Positions 16,689 to 24,769 of a DNA stretch of 38,930 bases are shown here, piece by piece. The stretch comes from JASGDB01 sp049841315. Its GTDB lineage: Bacteria; Bacteroidota; Bacteroidia; Flavobacteriales; Weeksellaceae. The notes under the pieces were generated by a model. It did not search any database. It had not been told where the DNA came from and saw nothing but the letters and a program-made list of their open reading frames with translations. The stretch covers positions 1 through 38,930 of the forward strand of contig JASGDB010000063.1 in assembly GCA_049841315.1 (NCBI GenBank), in the 5' to 3' direction. Position 1 is the stretch's first letter. Each line of letters starts with the position of its first letter. Position numbers and translations under genes: made by a program.

Positions 16689-17525
16689 ATGAAAACATTT
16701 AAAAACATTACAACCGCAATTTTCATCACAATTTCGATAATGATTTTTGCGCAAACCGAGCAGGACAATCAGCAGGAAAGAATCGTGAATCCGTCGAAAG
16801 ATAAAAACACAACCAATATTTTTCTGGCAGGAGATTCTACTGTAACCGATTACACGTTGGAAAAAAATTATAAGGAAAAGCGTTATCCGCAGCAAGGTTG
16901 GGGCGGCGTTTTTCAGGAGTTTTTTTCCACCGACAGTCTGAAAAATTTAAAATCATCAAATCTTGCAAAAAACGTTTTGATTATTGATAAAGCCAAAGGC
17001 GGACGAAGCACGAGAACGTTTTTTCAGGAAGGAAGATGGCGTTATATTTTTGAAAATCTGAAACCGAAAGACTGGGTTTTCATACAGTTTGGTCATAACG
17101 ACGAATCGCCGAAAAAAGTGGACAGATATGTCGATGTTCCGGCTTATAAAGAATATCTTCGGCTGTTCATTCATCAGACGAGAGAAAAAGGCGCAACGCC
17201 GGTTTTGGTAACGTCGGTTTCCAGAAATTATCCTTGGGAAAACGGCATTTTAGGCGACAGTCATATCGATTATGCAAAAGCGATGATAGAAGTCGGGCAG
17301 GAGCAAAACGTTGATGTCATCGATTTGAACAGGCTTTCCAGAGAATTTTTCACGAAAAAAGGAAAAGATTTTGTAACCACCAATTATTTTATGAATCTTC
17401 CCGAAGGGAAATTCCCCGCCTATCCGAACGGACAAAAAGACGACACGCATTTCCAGCCCGAAGGCGCAAAAGCGGTTGCACAGTTGGTTTATAATGAATT
17501 TAAGAAAATCGTAAATAGAAAATAA
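16689..17525 (+). CDS. rhamnogalacturonan acetylesterase-like SGNH hydrolase (CE12)
   Basis: Removes acetyl groups from pectin backbones so that hydrolases and lyases can act. The 278-residue protein has a signal peptide (MKTFKN…MIFAQ) and the SGNH blocks in order: AGDSTV with nucleophile S50, the GGRSTRTF block (104-111), FGHND with N137 (133-138), and DDTHFQPEGA with D252 and H254. No T9SS domain is present, so a periplasmic site is expected. The family also includes cephalosporin-C-deacetylase-like and YesT-type esterases, but context favours pectin. Confidence 0.9.
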   Translation: MKTFKNITTAIFITISIMIFAQTEQDNQQERIVNPSKDKNTTNIFLAGDSTVTDYTLEKNYKEKRYPQQGWGGVFQEFFSTDSLKNLKSSNLAKNVLIIDKAKGGRSTRTFFQEGRWRYIFENLKPKDWVFIQFGHNDESPKKVDRYVDVPAYKEYLRLFIHQTREKGATPVLVTSVSRNYPWENGILGDSHIDYAKAMIEVGQEQNVDVIDLNRLSREFFTKKGKDFVTTNYFMNLPEGKFPAYPNGQKDDTHFQPEGAKAVAQLVYNEFKKIVNRK

Positions 17526-17549
17526 ATTTTCAAATACTAAAATTTTTGT

Positions 17550-17609
17550 CTCGCTGATTTTGCCGATTCAGCAAATTTTAAAATCAGCAAAATCTGTTTA
17601 ATCTGCGAG
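17550..17609. repeat. imperfect palindromic repeat, CTCGCTGATT family, copy 2 (CE12-GH28 gap)
   Basis: The ends CTCGCTGATT and AATCTGCGAG are the same as in the copy at 8987-9053. The AT-rich centre (AAATTTTAAAATC) again folds back. It ends 31 bases before the GH28 start codon. Confidence 0.75.
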
Positions 17610-17639
17610 ACTTTATTCAACATTAATTAGAAGAGAGGA

Positions 17640-19307
17640 ATGAAAAAATCAATCAAAATATTAGCAATCGGCTTATTATTGGTCGTTTCGGGAAGTTGTT
17701 CAGCACAAAATTCGATTTCCGATATTTACAAAAATGTGGAATTTCAAATGCCGACAGTTGCAGAAACTTCTTTCCCTGAAACTTCCGTTAATATCAAAAA
17801 TTTCGGAGCAATTTCCGGCGGAACGGTAAAAAATACCGAAGCCTTCCAAAAAGCAATCGATGAAATTTCCCGAAAAGGCGGCGGAAAAGTCATCGTTCCG
17901 AGAGGAATCTGGCTGACCGTTCCAATTGTTTTGAAAAGCAATGTCAATCTGCATTTGGAAGACGGCGCTTTGGTAATGTTTAGTCGGGATTTTAATGATT
18001 ATCCTTTGGTTGATGTCAGTTTTGAAGGACTCAACACAACCCGCTGCCAGTCGCCGATTTCGGCAAAAAATGCAACCAATATTGCGATTACGGGAAAAGG
18101 CGTGATAGACGGAAACGGCGACGCCTGGCGATATGTGAAAAAAGGAAAAATGACCGATGGACAATGGAAAGAATTGCTGTCAAAAGGCGGTGTTTTGTCT
18201 TCGGATAAGAAAATCTGGTTTCCGAGCGAAAGTTCCAAAAGAGGATTTGAAAATACGGCAAACTTCAACATTCCCGAAAAATTGACAAGAGCAGAATTAG
18301 AAAATGTAAAGGATTTTCTTCGCCCCGTAATGGTCAGCCTTGTGAATTGCGACAGGGTTTTGCTGGACGGCGTTACATTTCAAAATTCTCCGGCTTGGAA
18401 TCTTCATCCGCTAATGTCCAGCAATTTGATTTTGAGAAATCTGATGGTCAGAAATCCTTGGTATTCTCAAAACGGAGACGGTTTGGATTTGGAATCCTGC
18501 AAAAATGTTTTGGTTTATAATAATACGTTTGATGTTGGCGACGATGCGATTTGCATCAAATCGGGAAAAGATGCGGACGGACGAAAACGCGGAATCCCGA
18601 CCGAAAATGTCATCATCAAAAATAATACGGTGTATCACGCTCACGGCGGAATCGTCATCGGCAGTGAAATGTCGGGCGGCGTAAAAAATCTTCACGCTTC
18701 GGATTGCACATTTATCGGGACGGACATCGGTCTCCGTTTCAAAACGACGAGAGGAAGAGGCGGAATTGTTGAGAATATTTGGGTCAGCAATATCGATATG
18801 ACGGGAATTCCGGCTCAGGTTATCGGTTTCAATATGTTTTACGAAGGCAATTCGCCAATCGTCGAAGAAGACCAAAATGCCGATGACGAAAAACCCAAAG
18901 CCAAAGAATTTCCCGTAACGGAAGAAACGCCGATTTTCAGAAATGTATTCTTCAAAAATATCACGGCTTCCAATTCTTACGAAGCCTTGTCTCTCAACGG
19001 TTTATCCGAAATGAATCTGAAAAATATCGTGATAGAAGATTCTTATTTCGACACCAAAAAATCCCTGACAATCGTAGATGCAGACGGAATTACGCTTAAA
19101 AATGTCAAAATAAAATACACCGACGGAATTGGTGCAACCGTTTACAATTCCAAGAATATTGATTTGAGAGGATTGACTTTGGAATCCGACAAGCCTTTGA
19201 TAAAAATTTTGGGAAGTAAAACAGGCGGAATCCTTTTGCCAAAAGGAATTTCTGCGGATAAAATTTCTGTTTCCAAAGATGTTCCGAAAAATTCTGTAAA
19301 GCCGTAG
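17640..19307 (+). CDS. polygalacturonase-like glycoside hydrolase, GH28 family
   Basis: Hydrolyses alpha-1,4-galacturonan linkages, probably releasing galacturonate that enters via ExuT and UxaC. The 555-residue beta-helix protein has the GH28 active-site blocks: NGDGLDLES (278-286, aspartates 280 and 283), GDDAICIKSG (300-309, D301 and D302), AHGGIVIGSEMSGG (334-347) and the substrate-binding LRFKT (365-369). The signal sequence could be cleaved at SCSAQ or lipidated at C20. The lipobox is not canonical. The start is preceded by GAGAGGA, an unusually good purine-rich ribosome site for this group. It is the last gene of block 1, with exo- versus endo-action unresolved. Confidence 0.92.
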   Translation: MKKSIKILAIGLLLVVSGSCSAQNSISDIYKNVEFQMPTVAETSFPETSVNIKNFGAISGGTVKNTEAFQKAIDEISRKGGGKVIVPRGIWLTVPIVLKSNVNLHLEDGALVMFSRDFNDYPLVDVSFEGLNTTRCQSPISAKNATNIAITGKGVIDGNGDAWRYVKKGKMTDGQWKELLSKGGVLSSDKKIWFPSESSKRGFENTANFNIPEKLTRAELENVKDFLRPVMVSLVNCDRVLLDGVTFQNSPAWNLHPLMSSNLILRNLMVRNPWYSQNGDGLDLESCKNVLVYNNTFDVGDDAICIKSGKDADGRKRGIPTENVIIKNNTVYHAHGGIVIGSEMSGGVKNLHASDCTFIGTDIGLRFKTTRGRGGIVENIWVSNIDMTGIPAQVIGFNMFYEGNSPIVEEDQNADDEKPKAKEFPVTEETPIFRNVFFKNITASNSYEALSLNGLSEMNLKNIVIEDSYFDTKKSLTIVDADGITLKNVKIKYTDGIGATVYNSKNIDLRGLTLESDKPLIKILGSKTGGILLPKGISADKISVSKDVPKNSVKP

Positions 19308-19376
19308 TTTTTCAATCGTTTTTTTTCTCCCAAAATGAAAAAAAAGATTTTTACCACCGTTTTTGGTTAAATAAAA

Positions 19377-19390
19377 TGTAATCGATTGCG
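19377..19390. promoter_or_regulatory. LacI-type operator O3
   Basis: TGTAATCGATTGCG shares the extended context ATAAAATGTAATCGATTGC with O1, more than the palindrome core needs. It lies 219 bases upstream of O4. It could be an auxiliary looping site or act on the TATATTTG box beside it. Confidence 0.7.
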
Positions 19391-19539
19391 TTAATTTTAT
19401 ATTTGTTTTTTGGTTTTTTTTGATTTTTCTTTAAAAAATATTTTGTGATTCATCATCTTTAATTGCCTTATAATACAGGGTTTTTCTAACCCTGCTAATA
19501 AAAATCAAGATTAATTTCCTCAAAATTTTAAAAAATCGA

Positions 19540-19569
19540 TTGGATTGTTTCAAAATATTTTTATATTAG
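19540..19569 (+). promoter_or_regulatory. candidate promoter of enzyme block 2
   Basis: TTG (19540-19542), a 19-base spacer, and TATATTAG (19562-19569), the same box as in front of block 1. Transcription would begin shortly before operator O4. Confidence 0.5.
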
Positions 19570-19594
19570 AAGCGTTGATTTTGATGCAAAAAAG

Positions 19595-19608
19595 CGCAAT
19601 CGATTGCA
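19595..19608. promoter_or_regulatory. LacI-type operator O4 in front of block 2
   Basis: The core GCAATCGATTGC (19596-19607) is identical to O2 and preceded by the same GC. It lies 34 bases after the start of the TATATTAG box and 50 bases before the start codon, nearly the same geometry as O2. Confidence 0.78.
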
Positions 19609-19657
19609 TTAAATGATTTTGTGATAACAAAACAATTAATTTAAAATTTTAAATATT

Positions 19658-20506
19658 ATGAAAAGAACATTATTTTTTTTAGCATTTGCTGCCATCACTT
19701 ATGCAGGTAAAGTAAAAGCACAAACAACAACCTGGGATTTCACAACCAACAATCCGACTTGGTCTGCAAGCGGAATAGCAGCCAATGGAAGCGTAGCCGG
19801 AGAGTTTATCGATTCGAAAGGGCTTGGATTACACGGTATTGCTACTAACAATAATTTTGCAGCGTGGAATACTACTTCTTCTGCTACTTGGTCTTCACCT
19901 GCAGAAGCGTTTACGGGGACAATAAGAGTTCAAACCAATGGAGCGGGCTATACAAGTACCGGTTCTGAAGCCACACCAACTCAGAGATATTTTTTTATTC
20001 AGGTTGATGGCGCTTGTACCGTTAAAGTTTGGTTCAAATCAGGTTCATCAGGAGCGGTAAGAAGTGTTATTGCCAGTGATGGGGCAACGGTGTACGGAAA
20101 AGCAACTACTAATTCCGGCTCTACTGACGGAATGCCGACGGACGGTGCATATTTGAGCACTTCTATTACAAAAGCGGGAACTTTTTTCCTGTACGGCGAT
20201 GCTGCGGTTAATATTTATCAAATTCAGGTGGTTGGCGCAAATGTCCTCACATCTCCTACAAATACTCTGAGTGCGGTTGATGCTTCTCAGAAAAACGCAG
20301 CCAAAGTTTTTTCCAGCGGAAGCAAAGTTTATCTCTCCAATATCTCGAAAACTACGGAAGTAAACGTGTATTCTGCAAACGGAGCATTGGTGAAAACCCT
20401 GAAAACATCTGCCGATACCAATTTTGACATCAACAATACCGGTGTTTATATCGTCAATCTGAAATCAGAAGACGGCGTGAAATCTACAAAGGTTTTGGTT
20501 AAATAA
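19658..20506 (+). CDS. small secreted beta-rich protein with divergent T9SS sorting domain
   Basis: I recognise no family. The 282-residue protein has a signal peptide ending KVKAQ (residue 22). A beta-sandwich-like body of about 190 residues rich in Thr, Ser, Gly and Ala starts with TTTWDFTTNNPTW. A C-terminal region (about 212-282) has the strand pattern of T9SS type A domains and the typical ending STKVLVK, but lacks the usual YPNP motif (it has KVFSSGSKVYLSN). There are no obvious catalytic motifs. It heads block 2 under operator O4. A carbohydrate-binding or surface-display role in pectin use is the best inference. The body resembles the C-terminal module (about 655-775) of the pectate lyase at 10511-13075. 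Confidence 0.7.
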   Translation: MKRTLFFLAFAAITYAGKVKAQTTTWDFTTNNPTWSASGIAANGSVAGEFIDSKGLGLHGIATNNNFAAWNTTSSATWSSPAEAFTGTIRVQTNGAGYTSTGSEATPTQRYFFIQVDGACTVKVWFKSGSSGAVRSVIASDGATVYGKATTNSGSTDGMPTDGAYLSTSITKAGTFFLYGDAAVNIYQIQVVGANVLTSPTNTLSAVDASQKNAAKVFSSGSKVYLSNISKTTEVNVYSANGALVKTLKTSADTNFDINNTGVYIVNLKSEDGVKSTKVLVK

Positions 20507-20559
20507 TAAATTAACGTTGTAACGAATACAATTCTTCTATAAGATTAAATTTTATCAAA

Positions 20560-20594
20560 AAAGGTTTGATGAGAAACTTCATCAAACTTTTTTT
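20560..20594 (+). terminator. rho-independent terminator after the small secreted protein
   Basis: GTTTGATGA (20564-20572) pairs with TCATCAAAC (20579-20587) across a 6-nt loop, followed by seven T residues (20588-20594). It lies 54 bases after the stop codon. It may give extra mRNA for the first gene of block 2 by partial termination. Confidence 0.75.
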
Positions 20595-20684
20595 AATCCG
20601 TAATTGTATTAGGCAAGTCCAATTTCCGAAAAATAAAATCAGATAATGTATTGGATTTGGTTACAAATTAACAGTTTTAATAAA

Positions 20685-21998
20685 ATGAAAAAGTTATTTT
20701 TTTTCTGTTTCGTTGTGTTGGTATCCGTCTTTCAAAATAAGACAAAAGCGCAATGCACGGTTACAGGTTGGGCATCACAAAACGGAGGAGTTACAGGCGG
20801 CGGAACAGCAACACCAACGGTTGTTACCACTTATGCCGAACTGAAAACCGCCGTTACCAGCAGTTCCGTAAAGGTCATTCACATTTCCGGGCAGATTACG
20901 TTTCCAAGTGCCGGCAGAATCACAATTAATTCCCAATCCGGAAAATCGATATTGGGATTAGCAGGCGCAAGGCTGATTTCCACGGATATGACAACTTCCG
21001 GCTCAGGGATTTTTTATCTGAAAAACAGTTCAAACATCATCATCAAAAATATCACTTTTGAAGGTCCGGGTGCTTATGATGTGGACGGAGGTGATAATCT
21101 CACTATTGATAACAGTACCAATGTTTGGGTTGACCATTGCACATTCGAAGATTCTGTGGACGGCAATCTCGACATCAAAAGCGCATCGAATTATATTACG
21201 ATTACGTGGACAAAATTTCAATACTTGAAACCTCCGACAGCAGGCGGTTCGGGCGGTTCTGATGACCATCGTTTTTCCAATCTTTTCGGTTCGAGCGACA
21301 GTGATACAGGAGATACGGACAAATTGAAAATCACGATGCAATATTGCTGGTGGGGACAGGGCGTTCGCGAAAGAATGCCGAGAATACGATACGGGCAGGT
21401 TCATTTGGTCAATAATTATTTCAGCAGTTCTGTCAGCAACAAATGTATCTACGCCGGATACAAAGCCAATGTTTTGATAGAAAGCAATTATTTTGAAGGG
21501 GTCAAAAACCCGATTTCTTTGGAAACGGGGAATTTTACGGCAGCGCAGTCGGTCAATAACATATTCTCAGGAACATCAGGAACTTCTGCCGGTTCGGGAA
21601 CGGCTTTTACGCCGCCTTATTCCTACACCGCAATTTCTGCCGCAGATGTAAAACAGACGGTAATGAACGGCGCAGGCGCAGTTCTTGCCAGCCCGACCGA
21701 TTGCCTATTGGCAGTTGCCGATACAGATTTTAAAAGCAAACAGGAATTTACTTTTTTCCCGAATCCTGCCACTGAAAAAGTTTCCTTAAAGATTTTTTCT
21801 GATGAGAACAACACGCCGATTACCATTTCGGTCATTGATGTTTCGGGGAAGTGTGAAGGTGTTATTTACAAAGGATTTTTACAAAAAGGAGACAATGTCA
21901 TTAATGATATTTCTGTCAAAAAAATAGGAAAGGGCGTGAAGGTTTTTCAGGTAAAAACAAACAGCAATACTTCTGCCCGGAAAATAATCGTGAAGTAA
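20685..21998 (+). CDS. T9SS-secreted pectate lyase, PL1 family (second)
   Basis: Secreted endo-lyase on polygalacturonate. The start at 20685 gives a proper signal peptide (MKKLFFFCFVVLVSVF…KAQ). The in-frame ATG at 20646 would put 13 residues in front of it. The 437-residue protein has a compact PL1 beta-helix with NVWVDHCTF and the catalytic-loop motif RMPRIRYG, which carries the basic residue that abstracts the proton. It ends with a T9SS domain (FTFFPNPATEK … KIIVK). Unlike the first lyase it has no accessory modules, so the two probably differ in substrate size or site of action. Confidence 0.93.
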   Translation: MKKLFFFCFVVLVSVFQNKTKAQCTVTGWASQNGGVTGGGTATPTVVTTYAELKTAVTSSSVKVIHISGQITFPSAGRITINSQSGKSILGLAGARLISTDMTTSGSGIFYLKNSSNIIIKNITFEGPGAYDVDGGDNLTIDNSTNVWVDHCTFEDSVDGNLDIKSASNYITITWTKFQYLKPPTAGGSGGSDDHRFSNLFGSSDSDTGDTDKLKITMQYCWWGQGVRERMPRIRYGQVHLVNNYFSSSVSNKCIYAGYKANVLIESNYFEGVKNPISLETGNFTAAQSVNNIFSGTSGTSAGSGTAFTPPYSYTAISAADVKQTVMNGAGAVLASPTDCLLAVADTDFKSKQEFTFFPNPATEKVSLKIFSDENNTPITISVIDVSGKCEGVIYKGFLQKGDNVINDISVKKIGKGVKVFQVKTNSNTSARKIIVK

Positions 21999-22001
21999 AA
22001 G

Positions 22002-22038
22002 AAGCCTTGTCAAGGTTTCAAACCTTGACAAGGCTTTT
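22002..22038 (+). repeat. palindromic repeat / probable terminator after the second pectate lyase
   Basis: Two perfect 17-base arms (22002-22018 and 22020-22036, AAGCCTTGTCAAGGTTT and its complement) are followed by TTTT. The palindrome begins three bases after the stop codon. It is similar in plan, not sequence, to that at 4828-4860. It may work as terminator, mRNA stabiliser, or both. Confidence 0.75.
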
Positions 22039-22062
22039 AAAATAATAATCAAATCAAAGGCT

Positions 22063-24693
22063 ATGAAAAAAACGCTTATTTTACCATTAGTAATGCTTTG
22101 CACAGCAATGATTTTCGGAATCGGAAAAAATATTTCTTTTTTTTCAGGCTCCGAAACGGTTAAATCCGACAATTTTTTTTCAAAAATAAAAACGAAAAAA
22201 GAAACCGAACCGAAGAAAAAAATACAGTCAAATTTTTTGGAATCAACTCCGGCTTCCGTAATCTGGCCCCTCATTTCGGATATTACGACCAAATCTCTGG
22301 AAGGTAATCTGGAATCTACTTTCAGTTATCCGACTTCGGCTATGGCGTATCAGGTCAATACCAAAATCGATTTTACCAGCGACGGAACTACGGACAGCAA
22401 CATTATTTTTTGGCAAGGAACTTCGAGTACCAATAGTTGGACAGGAACAGGCAGCACAAGCACAATTAATTCTAATGTATATGTTCAGTTTGAAGTCAAT
22501 CCCACCAATAGCGGCACTTTTACCATTAACGAAATTTCGGCACTCGTGGGAGCGTCAGGAACGGGAAATATGTATTATCAGGCGTTTTATAGTTTGAACG
22601 AAGATTTTTCCGGTCCGGTTCAGATTCAGGCGGCGACCAAACTTACCCAGAATGCTTCGATTACATTAAATGCTACGCTTTCTACGGCAGTGGTGTTGTC
22701 CGGTAGTCAGAAATTCTATCTTAGATTCTATCCTTATCTCGCATCTGCTGCAACCAATAAACAATTCGGGTTGAGGAATGTCAAAATATCAGGAACAATG
22801 GATGGTTCTGTTGTCGATTTTGCAACGGTTTCTACAACTGCGGTTTCATCAATCTCGACAGAAACAGCGGTTTCCGGCGGGACAATTTCCAGCAACGGCG
22901 GCGGAGAGATAACGGCAAGCGGTGTAGTCTGGAATACAACAGGAACGCCAACCACTTCGGATTCCAAAACCACAGAAAACGCAACAACAGGAAGTTACAC
23001 AAGTAATTTGTCGGGATTAACGGCAGGAACGACTTATTATGTAAGAGCGTATGCAACCAATTCTGCGGGAACTTCTTATGGAAACGAGGTCAGTTTTACG
23101 ACATTATCAAGCATTGTTCCACCGACGGTTACCACAACATCGCAATCTCAGGTTACAAACAAATCGTTTGTCGTTTCGGGTAATGTTACGGCTTGGGGAG
23201 GCGCAGAAGTTACGGACAGAGGGATTATCTATTCCACAACCGCAAACCCGACGATTGACAATGCAACAAAAATCTCGACAGGAACAGGAACGGGAACATT
23301 TTCTTCCTACGCTTACGGCGTATCCGAATCGACTTTGTATTATGTGAGAACTTTTGCAACCAATTCCGCAGGAACTTCTTACGGTTCAACAGCCACGGTT
23401 ACAACGCTCGCAACAGACCCGGACGTTGTAAAAACCGTAAATCAGGACGGTTCAGCGGATTATACGACCATTCAGGCGGCGTTTGATGCTGTTCCTACAA
23501 ATTATACGGGAAGATGGATTATCCACGTAAAACCCGGAACTTATACGGAAAGACCGACATTGGCATCGAACAAAAACAATGTTTATCTCATCGGAGATGA
23601 TGTCGAAACAACGATTATTACCAATAATATTTCTGCCGGAGATATCAATCCCGATACAGGTTCGGCTTGGGGAACGTCGCTTTCTCAAACGATGGCGATT
23701 TTCGGAAATGATTTTACGGCTTCTAAAATTACCGTTGCCAATACTTTTGTAAACTCGACGGCGAATACACAAATCAACTCTGCAACACAGGCAGTTGCGC
23801 TCAAAACACAAGGCGACCGTCAGGCGTTTTACGATTGCAGAATCTTGGGTTATCAGGATACTTATCTCGGGAACAGCATCGGAAGGGCATATTTCAAAAA
23901 TTGTTATATCGAAGGAAATGTCGATTTTATTTTCGGTCGTCAGACGGTGGTTTTCGACCATTGTACAACTTATATCAACCGTAATAACAGCGTTGTAACA
24001 GCGCCTTCCACAGAATCTACCACCAAATTCGGAATGGTGTTTCTGGACTGTGATTTGACTGTTCCGACTGCCGGAACTTTGGATTTCAACGGAACAGCAA
24101 TCAGTAATTTCTATTTTGGACGCGCTTGGCAAAATTCGCCGAAATCGGCTTTCATCAGATGTGAAGTGCCATCGATGCTCAATGCAATCGGGTGGACAAC
24201 GCCAATCAATACCGTAAGTTCGGTAACTTTTGTGGAATACGGAAATACCGGCGACGGCGCAACGCCCGAAAGACTGGCACAAAGAGGAAACGGCGGTGTT
24301 GTTCTTACCGAAACGGAATCGCAAGTTTATACGATTTCCAATGTTTTCAAAAAAGAAACAGACCCGACATTTGCTTTCGATTGGATGCCGGAAAGTTCTG
24401 TGAATATCGATTTTGGCACATTAGCCGTAACCGATGTAAGCAAAACAAAAATCAATGTCTATCCGAATCCTTTTACGGACAATGTCAATATCGTTTTCGA
24501 CCTGAAAACTTCATCAAATATTTCGGTAACGATTTATGATGCTAACGGAAAAATTGTAACAACACTCGTCAGAAGCGGAAAAGCCGGTCAGAATATCATT
24601 AATATTGATACGAATGATTTGCGAACCGGAGTGTATTTCTACAACATCAAAACCGACAGCGGACAAACAAGCGGAAAATTAATCCGGAAATAA
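22063..24693 (+). CDS. large T9SS-secreted pectinesterase (CE8) with Fn3-like repeats
   Basis: Extracellular demethylation of pectin. The 876-residue protein has a signal-like N-terminus (MKKTLILPLVMLCTAMIF), an uncharacterised beta-rich region (about 60-250), and two Fn3-like repeats (about 255-355 and 360-455), each ending VR(A/T)(Y/F)ATNSAGTSYG. The CE8 beta-helix (about 460-785) keeps QAVAL, YQDT and VDFIFGR, but has FGRAW where the family usually has LGRPW. The catalytic arginine is kept. A T9SS domain (INVYPNPFTDN … KLIRK) closes it. It is last in block 2 and the secreted counterpart of the periplasmic CE8 at 13161-14171. Confidence 0.92.
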   Translation: MKKTLILPLVMLCTAMIFGIGKNISFFSGSETVKSDNFFSKIKTKKETEPKKKIQSNFLESTPASVIWPLISDITTKSLEGNLESTFSYPTSAMAYQVNTKIDFTSDGTTDSNIIFWQGTSSTNSWTGTGSTSTINSNVYVQFEVNPTNSGTFTINEISALVGASGTGNMYYQAFYSLNEDFSGPVQIQAATKLTQNASITLNATLSTAVVLSGSQKFYLRFYPYLASAATNKQFGLRNVKISGTMDGSVVDFATVSTTAVSSISTETAVSGGTISSNGGGEITASGVVWNTTGTPTTSDSKTTENATTGSYTSNLSGLTAGTTYYVRAYATNSAGTSYGNEVSFTTLSSIVPPTVTTTSQSQVTNKSFVVSGNVTAWGGAEVTDRGIIYSTTANPTIDNATKISTGTGTGTFSSYAYGVSESTLYYVRTFATNSAGTSYGSTATVTTLATDPDVVKTVNQDGSADYTTIQAAFDAVPTNYTGRWIIHVKPGTYTERPTLASNKNNVYLIGDDVETTIITNNISAGDINPDTGSAWGTSLSQTMAIFGNDFTASKITVANTFVNSTANTQINSATQAVALKTQGDRQAFYDCRILGYQDTYLGNSIGRAYFKNCYIEGNVDFIFGRQTVVFDHCTTYINRNNSVVTAPSTESTTKFGMVFLDCDLTVPTAGTLDFNGTAISNFYFGRAWQNSPKSAFIRCEVPSMLNAIGWTTPINTVSSVTFVEYGNTGDGATPERLAQRGNGGVVLTETESQVYTISNVFKKETDPTFAFDWMPESSVNIDFGTLAVTDVSKTKINVYPNPFTDNVNIVFDLKTSSNISVTIYDANGKIVTTLVRSGKAGQNIINIDTNDLRTGVYFYNIKTDSGQTSGKLIRK

Positions 24694-24704
24694 ACAGATT
24701 TATG

Positions 24705-24738
24705 AAAACCGTTTTTGTTGGCAAAAGCGGTTTTTTTT
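24705..24738 (+). terminator. rho-independent terminator of enzyme block 2
   Basis: A 13-bp stem with one G-T pair (24705-24717 with 24722-24734), a 4-nt loop and a run of eight T (24731-24738). It lies 12 bases after the pectinesterase stop and separates block 2 from the regulator gene. Confidence 0.82.
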
Positions 24739-24769
24739 ATAGAATGTTTATCATTTTTTGTGTAACAAA

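Larger units (their letters stand above)
19308..19657. other. 350-bp control region between enzyme blocks 1 and 2
   Basis: AT-rich non-coding DNA holds operator O3 (19377-19390), a perfect -7-like TATATTTG (19398-19405) just after it without a well-spaced TTG, a 7-bp hairpin CAGGGTT/AACCCTG (19476-19494), and the promoter/operator O4 set (19540-19608). No open frame is evident. Confidence 0.65.

Noticed and set aside
19534..19543. AATCGATTGG close to the block 2 promoter
   Set aside because: Only the central eight bases match and the flanking half-sites are lost. ATCGAT cores are not rare in this DNA.
23452..24324. Long minus-strand frame of about 290 codons opposite the large pectinesterase
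   Set aside because: The sense strand has a coherent CE8 domain with active-site motifs. The antisense frame is rich in Arg, Cys and Ile with no recognisable features.
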